Source: a virus. Taken from it: a DNA stretch of 64,000 bases. This document shows positions 34,301 to 41,814 of this stretch, piece by piece. Each line of letters opens with the position of its first letter. Position 1 is the stretch's first letter. A program made the position numbers and the translations under genes. The DNA is taken from positions 6,647 through 70,646 of IMG/VR virus record IMGVR_UViG_3300030104_003924; one strand, 5' to 3'. The notes under the pieces were generated by a model, which worked only from the letters and a program-made list of their open reading frames with translations, did no database searches and was not told where the DNA came from.

Positions 34301-37064
34301 AAGTTACGATGCAACTACGGAGGCTTATGAACTTGTTGTTGATTGGTTAGTTGGTTATAGTGGTTTTTCAGATTTTAATACTTTCGTTTGGTCTTTAGAA
34401 GGACCAGGAGGAGGAAACGGGAACACAACGTCCACGTCAACTGTTCAAAGCATGATTAGTGATGTTAATTATACTCTATCTTTTAGCGAAAGAAGTAAAG
34501 GTTGGGTTTCTTTCAAATCTTGGAATCATGAAAATGGAATAAGTTTAAACAATAGTTATTATACGTTTAAAAACGGGATGATGTATCAACATCACATCAA
34601 TGAAACTCATAATAATTTTTATGGAAATCAATTCGAATCATCTATAGACGTTCTTTTAAACAAAGCCCCTGGAAGTGTTAAAAGCTATTCTACATTTAAT
34701 TACGAAGGTTCACAAGCTAGAATAACACCTGGTATAAACAATAATCCAGATTACTATGACAACCTTCCTAAAGACGGTTGGTATATAGATAATGCTTATT
34801 CTGACGCACAAGAACTAGGTAATTTAGAATTTTGGGATAAAGAAAACAAATGGTTTGCCCAAGTAAAAGGTGTTACTACGCAGTGGTTAAACGATGGAAC
34901 CGCTGGTAATATAGATCCTAGAGAGTTCTCTTTCCAAGGCATTGGTAATTCTTACGCGGTTAGTTGCCCAAAGTGTCCAACTGTATCAACTTGGGATTGC
35001 GTTGTTGGTAATAACGGTTGCGAGTGTCAGCCTGTAGCTGGAAGTGGGGGTCAGTTTGCTACACTAGATGAGTGCAGATGTTCTACTACTTGTTGCGGTG
35101 AAGATTATACTCAACCATCTTATACTTGTGATGGTCAAGGTTTCTGTACTGATCCTGGTGATGGCAGTGGTCAATATTCAACTTATTGTGATTGTGTTGA
35201 AAATAGTATGTGCTGTAACGAGGGTGTTGCTTATACGTATGGGTGTGGATCTAACTTAACACAACCTTCTAGTTATATATTTGGTTGTATGGATGACGGT
35301 TTAACAACAGATCCTTTTATAACACAGCAACGACCTTTTGGATGGGTTGGACCAGCAACAACCTACAACTCAAACGCAAATGTTCATAGTTGTGATTGTA
35401 ATTACAATACCGCTCAAAGCTGGGATTGTATAAAAGGTGATTGTGTAGAAATATTTAACGGAACAGGTCAATATCCTAGTTTGCTTGATTGTACTAATGA
35501 TTGTGGAATTGATATTAATCCTTGTGATAACCAAAATATGGGATTACAAAAAATTGTAGTAAACCCAACAGCTATTGGAGGTGGTGATATACCTTGTTCT
35601 CAAACGGCTAGTGATGGCTCTGTTAGTATAATGGTTACTAACCAAAACTCAACATCTCCAACACCTTTCACCCATTGGACCATGGAAATATATGACTCTG
35701 ATTGGAGTGGTGGTTCTCCCACCGTGGGTAATCTTGTATATGCAGATCCAAATACTTACACAGTTGGTTCTTGGTCTAATGTTTACGTTGGACTAACTAC
35801 TATACCTGCGGGTTCAACAGGATTTAACATTTATTATATAAAAGTTACTGATAATAACGGCTGTGATTATGGGCCTTTTACTATAAGAGTTAACTGTAAC
35901 GATACAGCTATCGATCCTTGTGACAGTTATCCTGGAGACATGAATTTTACTTATCAAGGACATAGCGGAACGTGTTGTGGTAGGTGTAATACAATCTTGA
36001 ATTCACCTTATGGTTCACTTCATCCTTGTTATGACTTTTGTGAAGAATGGGTTGGTTGTTGCGAATCTGTTTACACACCTGATCCATGCGAGTGTGATCT
36101 TGATAATCATCCTATGGGCGCTACACCGTGGGATCCTGTAGCATCTCAATATCTGAGTTACATGGTGGGTTATGTTGTAGAATGGCAGGGTAATTTCTAT
36201 CATATGCTATCGACTGGTTTAAATATAGCTCCTGATCAAGCTGGTTCTAAATGGCAACTTTGTACATCTACATGTGGTGTTTATGATCCAAACGCGCTTG
36301 ACCCTACTGATCCTTACGTAGGTATGAATCTTACTGATTTTGTTTTAACAGGAGATGGAACCACAAACGCAACTCCTGCGGACGAAGATCCTGCTCTTGA
36401 TAATGTATTAACGTTTGACGATCTTTTAGGTAGTGGTAGTACAGATCCTTGTAACGGCCTACCTTCTGGAACTATTAATGCTTGGTCAACTTACACTGTT
36501 GGTGCTCCTTTCAACTATTCTGTCAACTGTGAGTTTAATACAGAATTATCTTATTTACCACCAATGTCATATAATAATGGTCACGATTACGGGGAAATAC
36601 TTAAGTGGCTTAGTAAGCTTAGCAACGGTTGGACTAGTGTAGATACTAGAACCACTAGACAATGTTTAAAATCTAATTTTACTTATCTCCAATCTTTACA
36701 GGGCTTAATTGATAGTGACCATTGTCCTTGTACAACTAGTGATGGCTTGCAAGGTTCTTGGTATACAGAGTTTACTTTTAGACATTCCAGAGATTTCTTT
36801 ATTAATTCAAATGGAGCGTGGGAAGCTCAAAACACTATAACAGAATGGTCATGGCAAGATTTTGTTAACGCTTGTTTAGCCACGGGTGATCCTATATACT
36901 CTGGAATGGCGGTTGGTTTAGATTGGGATCAAACACACGCTTTGTGGAATCAAAACTGGTCAAATTTAGGTTCGCCACAGTCTTACGTTGGTCCTTTTAC
37001 TCCTGGTATGGTTAAACCAATGGACAAGGGAATGAGCCATTGTCATTGTGAAACTTGTCCTTAA
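28302..37064 (+). CDS. Giant tail/adhesion protein
   Basis: 2,920 residues. The N-terminus (FQRGRMNKDLDERLVPDGEY then RDALNIEVSTS and LGTVQTLKGN) resembles the first propeller blade of nozzle-type tail proteins, so it may be the tail nozzle/hub. The middle is beta-rich with many Trp and Gly. About residues 2223-2403 hold Cys-rich repeats with WDCxxGxC ... GxGQYxxLxxC; about 2606-2656 resemble a CBM5/12 chitin-binding fold (YVVEWQGNFYHML ... PDQAGSKWQLC). A Thr-rich linker (TTTTTTATT) separates parts near residue 1800. I infer a fused tail and glycan-adhesion protein; domain calls are visual. Confidence 0.65.
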   Translation: MPEMKHNFQRGRMNKDLDERLVPDGEYRDALNIEVSTSNDSNLGTVQTLKGNLFLPGQLQSGTCIGSIANDRVNKLYFMVAGDTRDVIVEYDYDTETFLPVCVDNHAQQGVRALNFNSDFLITGINIIEDLLFWTDNNSEPKRINITRGKAGSSNWTTHTSLMVTDTSVNAAPNALVNTGKPIEEQHLTVIKKGPPAAPVLEMIDTSFGDEDGDGDVGGDELNRECTVGMGGTMDQFVDINTGQIAAGSQIVISVVGDLDGDTGYQAGTDFVAGDYIIVYAWDDTSVKVRLKVVSGGSIGYTCKILSGDIEITDYERLMVKLEQKDPLFQFKFVRFACRYKYEDGEYSAFSPFTQPAFLPGKFNYVPKEGYNLGMFNNLRKLAIRDFVHDRQITDDVVAIDILYKESNSPNIYSVKTIKKRDYNQNKWDEWNGISSTELLNPANASYWNNTKGRVKGYMPILTELIHAVLPANQLLRPWDNVPRKALAQEVIGNRLVYGNYLQNYNFQNSNNSHIKVDIQTTLHSATVGDQFPQELPVGLLDHMEYNPAKSIKSLRTYQVGVVYLDEYGRETPVFSEDKQGTSNASNVTTQSSIYIEKVKAPKRNALQVTMRNNPPSWATHMKFFIKETSNEYYNLCMDRWYDAEDGNIWLSFPSADRNKVDEETFLILKKEHDNSEFVHEPGRYKIIAIENEAPRFIKLQNISMGSIVDFYDNSDPANAFWQLGPNANGFPGSSSSSLHSFQVNVHKTAFEAAGWKESLINQDISQCFFRMVGAGVGTSKWYRVKQITWDGGDGTYVIKSGKQFGGDMEFTSADGTYLNRLTNLELQVMKKIPEDRAEFDGRFFVKILKDGTLINRLGISSTVQDNLVVTASMRVQYISPFAEHQPSGGWHGYGTEQYKISIDSGSGSHEFHPPGYDGGDGQKFWKMAGDDEDSASTSASSGWFIDKVEAFRPLKGSVKHFIGFANEDKVKWTAAQSSDSVNWQYDWGNPIKKLLQATGIGTYGYGSGNYLDMGIKGPPSSLTSQHDVSKSHGINKDIGLIHLSYAGLNTSESGGNYSGASDGYSNDNWDFKQGAKHSIDLAFIDKIREAGTIWRWREDPGQVVYRTIVGTADNQASNYTAAMMGREKMDRDGGWGVFLYNYAKINDYIIEDHHCHSAKCCGIQNHWWKTDFGSRNISDTSCSGCSLGFSACCWTGYSLEVSLSDLTGHGGTGGAGAWDTSAWISTFGQWPVHRKFPTGIHDWQTCYNRRRRFAIFAEVLETGGKIGSVGPHYYSPTNDPKLPPHFDVNANPITAFPTGHALAGQTFESQGSIAPGIRPDGMYSGYNNHPGGPYTFDKGDGNGAQSIDQIPEFKRWDANHATNNMAPRQSGEPGSVTFEILEHFEEDSEKFTSTNPAIWETEPKEDVGLDIYHEVGQIYPIYLNNDTIEQFVGPVHIDISRNSYVQCWDPPYAPGNNGGTINLAVNGIRDVRVLAAKNNYVRLGVVQGNAWIAPEVYMDITGGGYPSIVPPIGSYLIFHRADGGRTEAHVGPNTYTVPGEGTWFELVGMPGEVGVHSKQIRLPWYNCYSFGNGVESDRIRDDFNQVTIDNGPKASTTLEQPYLEERRTNGFIWSGLYNSTSGVNDLNQFIAAEKITKDTNPSYGSIQKLHARDSDLVAFCEDRVLKVFANKDALYNADGNQNLVSTNRVLGNIRPFIGDYGISLNPESFASDSHRAYWSDSSRGAILRLSQDGITAISQAGMDDFFSDHLAETGNYNIIGSFDDDKGEYNITLESILYNYEAPVGPCGTGTSVVGGTTTTTTATTVLNDGPTPTPGNPLGDYQRYGGAVDAWATYMESGGTCTNWWVNQSTGVGQCVQNIGLAAIPQNTIGGGSTGTSNFYNHQRGWAGIQGGSNHPVGVGHGQQGLIANQDLTNPITLWFNKITCGHGAAPAIDATSNFDALILALNNNGPGNVYLYQTHRNANYSLYASSWAGYTQNWPNNWPHAHQPETIYSIQSISYDATTEAYELVVDWLVGYSGFSDFNTFVWSLEGPGGGNGNTTSTSTVQSMISDVNYTLSFSERSKGWVSFKSWNHENGISLNNSYYTFKNGMMYQHHINETHNNFYGNQFESSIDVLLNKAPGSVKSYSTFNYEGSQARITPGINNNPDYYDNLPKDGWYIDNAYSDAQELGNLEFWDKENKWFAQVKGVTTQWLNDGTAGNIDPREFSFQGIGNSYAVSCPKCPTVSTWDCVVGNNGCECQPVAGSGGQFATLDECRCSTTCCGEDYTQPSYTCDGQGFCTDPGDGSGQYSTYCDCVENSMCCNEGVAYTYGCGSNLTQPSSYIFGCMDDGLTTDPFITQQRPFGWVGPATTYNSNANVHSCDCNYNTAQSWDCIKGDCVEIFNGTGQYPSLLDCTNDCGIDINPCDNQNMGLQKIVVNPTAIGGGDIPCSQTASDGSVSIMVTNQNSTSPTPFTHWTMEIYDSDWSGGSPTVGNLVYADPNTYTVGSWSNVYVGLTTIPAGSTGFNIYYIKVTDNNGCDYGPFTIRVNCNDTAIDPCDSYPGDMNFTYQGHSGTCCGRCNTILNSPYGSLHPCYDFCEEWVGCCESVYTPDPCECDLDNHPMGATPWDPVASQYLSYMVGYVVEWQGNFYHMLSTGLNIAPDQAGSKWQLCTSTCGVYDPNALDPTDPYVGMNLTDFVLTGDGTTNATPADEDPALDNVLTFDDLLGSGSTDPCNGLPSGTINAWSTYTVGAPFNYSVNCEFNTELSYLPPMSYNNGHDYGEILKWLSKLSNGWTSVDTRTTRQCLKSNFTYLQSLQGLIDSDHCPCTTSDGLQGSWYTEFTFRHSRDFFINSNGAWEAQNTITEWSWQDFVNACLATGDPIYSGMAVGLDWDQTHALWNQNWSNLGSPQSYVGPFTPGMVKPMDKGMSHCHCETCP

Positions 37065-37082
37065 TAATAAATAATAAATATA

Positions 37083-39638
37083 ATGGCGAAATATAAGAAA
37101 GACAAAAGTAAAAGTGTAAAATCAAGATCGGAAAGACCTTTGAGGACAGAGGTAAGAAATGATGTCAGAGGTGGTGATGAACCGAGAGATGATAGTGTTG
37201 GACCATTAGGTATAGGTGATTTATTGCTAGAACCTATAGGTGAAACTAGAGGTAACACTGGTAGACCTGACACTGGAGGTCCTGGCAACACCGGTGCGCC
37301 TACTGGAGGTGGCGAGCCAATGGTTGATATATCTATAGGCGCGGATATTGGCGCTTCTGAACAGGGTTATATCGACGCTGTTAACAAGTATGATCACGAC
37401 GGCCACGATCACCATGACCAAGACGACATGACAAACGTTCAAGATCATGCTAGTAACATGATCTTTAACACTCTATCGTGTCCATGCTCAACTAAAGCCA
37501 TAGAATTAGATAATGGTGTAATTGCTTGTGAAAAAAATAATTTTGGAGAAGTTACAGTTATAAACGCTATACCTGTACATAACCATCTTATAGCTGGTTT
37601 AAAGCCAAAAATTAGAGACAAATGGAGATGTATTGATGTGAGATGTAGTGAAGGTGAGTTTAAATGGGAATCGCTGTATATTGTTAGCGTTGTAGAAAGT
37701 ATTGATAACAATATTAACACGTCTATTCTTAACTCTAAAATATCAACCTCTAATTGTTACATTCCAAGATCAAGCGTTGTAGATTCGAACGATTACATTG
37801 TTTCAAATGGTTTAAACTTAGAGAAATATGCGCAAAATTTAATATCGGGCGGGGTTAACGTTCCAACTAGCGGTTTTAATATAGATGAAAACATTGGCCC
37901 AGATAAAAATAATCCAGTTTTTAAAACTAAAGAACAAGCTTGGTGGTTTAAATTTTCATCCGGCGTGGGTGCTAGTCTAAAAGACCTAGACCTACGTTTA
38001 GACGCATATGATTATGATTTTAATGGTGTTAAGGGTTACACTAACGATCCTTATTCTAGCACTATAAAAATAATAAATAAAGCAACTTTAAATGGAAGAA
38101 ACCTTGTGTTTGAAAATGATCAATCTGGAATTCAAAACAATTATCCACACAAAGCTTATAACCCAATAATAGGTTCTAATGGTGGAACAATAAAGTTAAA
38201 TTTAACAGGTAGAAACAAACCGGTGTTTAGTGTTAGCATAAAAAATAGTGAGGGTAGAAACGTTTTAAAACAACAAGTAAAAGATGTATCTAGTGACAAC
38301 TACAATCTACAACAAAGCATACCAGCATTACCACCTGGAAAAACTAGTGAAGAATACACGGTAGAAATTAAAACTAGCTCTGACACTAAGTTTGATTTTT
38401 TTGGATTTTTAAACAATAGGGTAATAAAGTCAAAAATATATCAATACGCTAGACCAACTTTCACCTTGTCTCCTTCCGCGCCTAATTTAGCGTCAGTAGA
38501 TAATTATGCCACAGCGGGTTCAGGTACGGCTTCTGCGACTGGAGAAGCATTGTCGCATGTAACATCTTATAATAGATCAATATCGTATTTACCCTGGGTG
38601 CATACTACAACCATAACTCGAAGTAGTGGTAGTAAAAATCTTTATGTAAGTAAAATTCCTAAAGTAAAAGATGTTGTGACTAATGGCAATGTAATAAAAA
38701 AAGAAGTTATAAGTAGTGAGGGAAGAGAGGTTTTGGTTATACAAAGTTCTGATTCTAGTGATGGCTCGACTATATCTAACACTGGGGATGTTGCTGTTGG
38801 AATGAAAGTAAAAGGAACTACCACTAAAACAAAAGAAGTTATTGGTTTTATAGATATAGATAAAAACGAAGACCCTTGTTATGATTTTACAGATGAAATT
38901 TATACAAATAGGTTTGAAATAATAAATAGTGAAAGCGATATTTTCGCTGGAATGTCGGTAACGGGTGTAAACGCTAATAACGAGATTTTTTATAGCGTTT
39001 TAGCTTCTGTTGATAGTCAAATTGGAGGTAAGTCATGTATAACTTTAGAAAACAAACAAGTGCTTGACAAAGGTGCGGAGTTAACGTTTACTTATAGAGC
39101 GTTGGCAAGTGTCTTGAGGGTGACGGAAACTAGTCAAGGCGCATTATTAGTGTTAAATGATGTGGTTAGTTTCCCTAGCAAGACTACGTTAGAATTTACA
39201 AGTGGAAATGAAGCTTATATTGATGGTCAAATTACCCACACCCAAACAGGTGGTAATTCTTTAGTAATAACAACAACTATTGATGAGGTTAAATTTGGAC
39301 ATGAAGACGTTACATTTACTCTTAATATTGAAGATTTTGTAACTGTAACGCCTCCAGCTAGAGATCAAAAGGTGTTTGTAGGTAAAGATACCCCTAGACT
39401 TATTAATTTCACAGAAGGAGACACTAGTGATAACGCTCAAAGCATGACTGTTAACATTATTAGAAATCCTAGCAATGGAACATTGACATCTTTAAGTAAA
39501 GGTGGTTCTCTTACATATCCTAATTTATCTTATTATACTCCCAGCGAACATTTTACTGGCGAAGACAAAATAAGATTTACGCTTAGCGATGGAGTTGAAA
39601 CTAGTGAAGAAAAAACAATTTTTATAACAATAAAATAA
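37083..39638 (+). CDS. Tail protein with Ig/cadherin-like C-terminal domain
   Basis: 851 residues. N-terminal 60 residues are basic and Gly/Pro-rich, followed by a His/Asp-rich YDHDGHDHHDQDD segment (about 100-112). Central beta-modules include VGMKVKGT and AGMSVTGVN ... AELTFTYR, the same module style as 15061-15648 and 55165-55827. The last 100 residues (NPSNGTLTSL ... YTPSEHFTGEDKIRFTLSDG) are a cadherin-like bacterial Ig repeat. Probably a surface-exposed tail component. Confidence 0.6.
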   Translation: MAKYKKDKSKSVKSRSERPLRTEVRNDVRGGDEPRDDSVGPLGIGDLLLEPIGETRGNTGRPDTGGPGNTGAPTGGGEPMVDISIGADIGASEQGYIDAVNKYDHDGHDHHDQDDMTNVQDHASNMIFNTLSCPCSTKAIELDNGVIACEKNNFGEVTVINAIPVHNHLIAGLKPKIRDKWRCIDVRCSEGEFKWESLYIVSVVESIDNNINTSILNSKISTSNCYIPRSSVVDSNDYIVSNGLNLEKYAQNLISGGVNVPTSGFNIDENIGPDKNNPVFKTKEQAWWFKFSSGVGASLKDLDLRLDAYDYDFNGVKGYTNDPYSSTIKIINKATLNGRNLVFENDQSGIQNNYPHKAYNPIIGSNGGTIKLNLTGRNKPVFSVSIKNSEGRNVLKQQVKDVSSDNYNLQQSIPALPPGKTSEEYTVEIKTSSDTKFDFFGFLNNRVIKSKIYQYARPTFTLSPSAPNLASVDNYATAGSGTASATGEALSHVTSYNRSISYLPWVHTTTITRSSGSKNLYVSKIPKVKDVVTNGNVIKKEVISSEGREVLVIQSSDSSDGSTISNTGDVAVGMKVKGTTTKTKEVIGFIDIDKNEDPCYDFTDEIYTNRFEIINSESDIFAGMSVTGVNANNEIFYSVLASVDSQIGGKSCITLENKQVLDKGAELTFTYRALASVLRVTETSQGALLVLNDVVSFPSKTTLEFTSGNEAYIDGQITHTQTGGNSLVITTTIDEVKFGHEDVTFTLNIEDFVTVTPPARDQKVFVGKDTPRLINFTEGDTSDNAQSMTVNIIRNPSNGTLTSLSKGGSLTYPNLSYYTPSEHFTGEDKIRFTLSDGVETSEEKTIFITIK

Positions 39639-39644
39639 TAATAA

Positions 39645-40052
39645 ATGGCATTAGTAACACTAACATTTAACCATCAATTAAACGTATCTGTACAAGTAGG
39701 AGATACCGCTTATTATATTTCTACAGCTCCTTTTCCAGGGCAAACAGCTGGACAAAATGGAAACTGGGCATCAACCACAACGCCTCATGATACTGGTAAT
39801 AGAGAAGACATTAGAATGATAGGCGTTATAACCGCTATTACAGCTAACACTATAGAGTGTGATATGCCGCCGAATTTAGCTAGTCAATATGGCCCACCTA
39901 ACCCTAATGACTTTATTATGTTTAGCAAAGACAACAAGGCTAATTTAAGCAGTTTACTAGGTTATTACTGTTTGACTAAGCTTAAAAATAATTCAACTGA
40001 AGAAGCAGAACTATTTACTATTGCAGCAGATTTCTTAGAAAGTAGTAAATAA
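39645..40052 (+). CDS. Conserved virion protein
   Basis: 135 residues beginning MALVTLTFNHQLNVSVQVGD, with DTAYYISTAP and NDFIMFSKDNKANLSSLLGY in the second half. It looks like a compact beta protein; similar short proteins occur next to tail genes in marine phages I know of. No function assigned. Confidence 0.55.
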   Translation: MALVTLTFNHQLNVSVQVGDTAYYISTAPFPGQTAGQNGNWASTTTPHDTGNREDIRMIGVITAITANTIECDMPPNLASQYGPPNPNDFIMFSKDNKANLSSLLGYYCLTKLKNNSTEEAELFTIAADFLESSK

Positions 40053-40092
40053 TTGATAAAAAATGTAATTATAAACACATAAAAATTATATT

Positions 40093-40746
40093 ATGAGTAA
40101 AAATATTAAAAGTAGTCCCTTAAAAATTCTTGGTGGTTTAATATCAGCTGCTGGAGCATACGATTGGGGTGGTAAAAGAAAAAAAGCCATAGCCGCGGCT
40201 CAAGAAGAATACGATCAAATGAAAACCCAGTTCATGGGATTAGATACTAGTAATTTATACGGTGATGTTTCTAATCCATATGCTAATATGCAAAATACAA
40301 TGGAAGACCTTACTGTAAACCAACAGCAAGCGCAGTTTGAGGCACAGCAAAACCAACAAAACCAAGCTAATATACTTGGTTCTATGAGAGGAGCAGCTGG
40401 TAGCTCTGGTGTTGCTGGTTTAGCACAAGCAATGGCTAATCAAGGTGCAACACAAGCCCAAAGAGCTTCAGCATCGATCGGTCAACAAGAAGCAGCCAAC
40501 CAAGCTAAGCAAGCTGAGATGGCTGGATCATTACAAAAAATGGAAAGACAAGGAGATTGGAAAGCTGACATGACTAGACGTGCTGGAGCGGAACAATCTA
40601 GATCTTTAGAAAAAGACAAGGTAAATACTTTGTTTACTATGTCTGCTAATAAACTTGGAACGGCGGAAGCACAACACCAAAAAGCACAAGATCAAATGTG
40701 GAGCGGTATTGGTGAAATGTTTAGCCCAACTGGAGGATTATTTTAA
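40093..40746 (+). CDS. Ejection/internal virion protein candidate
   Basis: 217 residues. Starts MSKNIKSSPLKILGGLISAA, so an SPLK motif lies at residues 8-11 ahead of a short hydrophobic segment. The rest is a Gln/Ala/Met-rich helical protein (QQQAQFEAQQNQQNQAN; SGVAGLAQAMANQGATQAQR), a composition typical of small internal ejection proteins of podoviruses. It precedes two further proteins that could be co-ejected. Confidence 0.5.
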   Translation: MSKNIKSSPLKILGGLISAAGAYDWGGKRKKAIAAAQEEYDQMKTQFMGLDTSNLYGDVSNPYANMQNTMEDLTVNQQQAQFEAQQNQQNQANILGSMRGAAGSSGVAGLAQAMANQGATQAQRASASIGQQEAANQAKQAEMAGSLQKMERQGDWKADMTRRAGAEQSRSLEKDKVNTLFTMSANKLGTAEAQHQKAQDQMWSGIGEMFSPTGGLF

Positions 40747-40758
40747 TAATAAATAAAT

Positions 40759-41808
40759 ATGGCAAAAAAACAAAAAACCCCACATATAAAATTACCACAA
40801 GTAGATGTTGAGGCTCAAGCACTTCCTGATATAATAGAGCTAAAAACAACTAATGGTTATAACTATTTAAGTTCAGAAACTAGAGAGAAGTTAGGAAGAC
40901 CAGACTATATACCTGGGCATCTACGTATTCCATTAAATCCTTGGGTTAGAAATAAACGCGATTTATTTGATCAATTAACAGAGATGATGGAGGCTAGTGA
41001 TAAAGCTAGCGACGAATATATGGCGGCTGAAGCAGGTAGAGAAAAAGTAGCAGATGCATTAATAATGGCTAAAAGTCAAATAGAAGATTATAAAAAAGGT
41101 ACAATAATTTTAAAAGATGCTTTAGGCGCTATGAGCAATGGAACGCAGGACTCTCATTTATATACAAACATGTTAGTTTTTGGTGCGCAGGCTGATGGTG
41201 TTAGTTTTGATGATAATGGTAAATTAAGTTTCGCTGGTAAATACGCTTCTCCAATGGGAAGTCCTAGGGGTAGCGTTAAAGACATAAAAGAAACAATGGA
41301 AAGCGTTGCCACTTTTAATCTTGATGATATGAAAAATCCTACTAGTGGAGGTTCCCCTATTATAACACAACCATATGATACTCAACGGTTCATTTGGGGA
41401 TTAGCGGATGAAACTAAAAGAAACCAAGAATTAGGTAAAAAGTTTGATTATGATTGGATGTACACTAGATTATATAACGACCTAACAAATAGAGGTAGTC
41501 AAAATACAATTGGCCTTGCTTTTGCTGATTTAGCCGGTGATAATCAAAGCAAATCTTTTGCAGACCAGTATGAAGACGGTTTGGCAGACCCAATATACTA
41601 TATACATCCAGTCACTGGAGAACCATTACCTAGGGACAACTCGTGGATGAAAGACCCGAAAAACGCTGATGTCTTAAAAAACTTTCTAGGTAAATATGTA
41701 ACAGAGGTAATGAAAGAGGTTTATGGTGAAATTGATCAAGAAACACTTCAGGTTAAAAAAACACCAGGTGATCTCGCTAGAGAAATCGCAGAAAAATACA
41801 ATAAATAA
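40759..41808 (+). CDS. Internal virion protein candidate, unknown
   Basis: 349 residues, mainly helical, no signal peptide. N-terminal KTPHIKLPQVDVEAQALPDI, a coiled-coil-like region around residues 70-115 and a charged C-terminus (KKTPGDLAREIAEKYNK). It lies between the putative ejection protein and the giant 2,996-aa protein, separated from the latter by six bases. Family not recognised; a partner of the giant protein is plausible. Confidence 0.5.
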   Translation: MAKKQKTPHIKLPQVDVEAQALPDIIELKTTNGYNYLSSETREKLGRPDYIPGHLRIPLNPWVRNKRDLFDQLTEMMEASDKASDEYMAAEAGREKVADALIMAKSQIEDYKKGTIILKDALGAMSNGTQDSHLYTNMLVFGAQADGVSFDDNGKLSFAGKYASPMGSPRGSVKDIKETMESVATFNLDDMKNPTSGGSPIITQPYDTQRFIWGLADETKRNQELGKKFDYDWMYTRLYNDLTNRGSQNTIGLAFADLAGDNQSKSFADQYEDGLADPIYYIHPVTGEPLPRDNSWMKDPKNADVLKNFLGKYVTEVMKEVYGEIDQETLQVKKTPGDLAREIAEKYNK

Positions 41809-41814
41809 AATTAT

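Noticed and set aside
35068-35259. 63-codon frame within the giant tail protein
   Set aside because: Same strand, other frame, Val/Leu-rich low-complexity product, fully inside the 2,920-aa gene.
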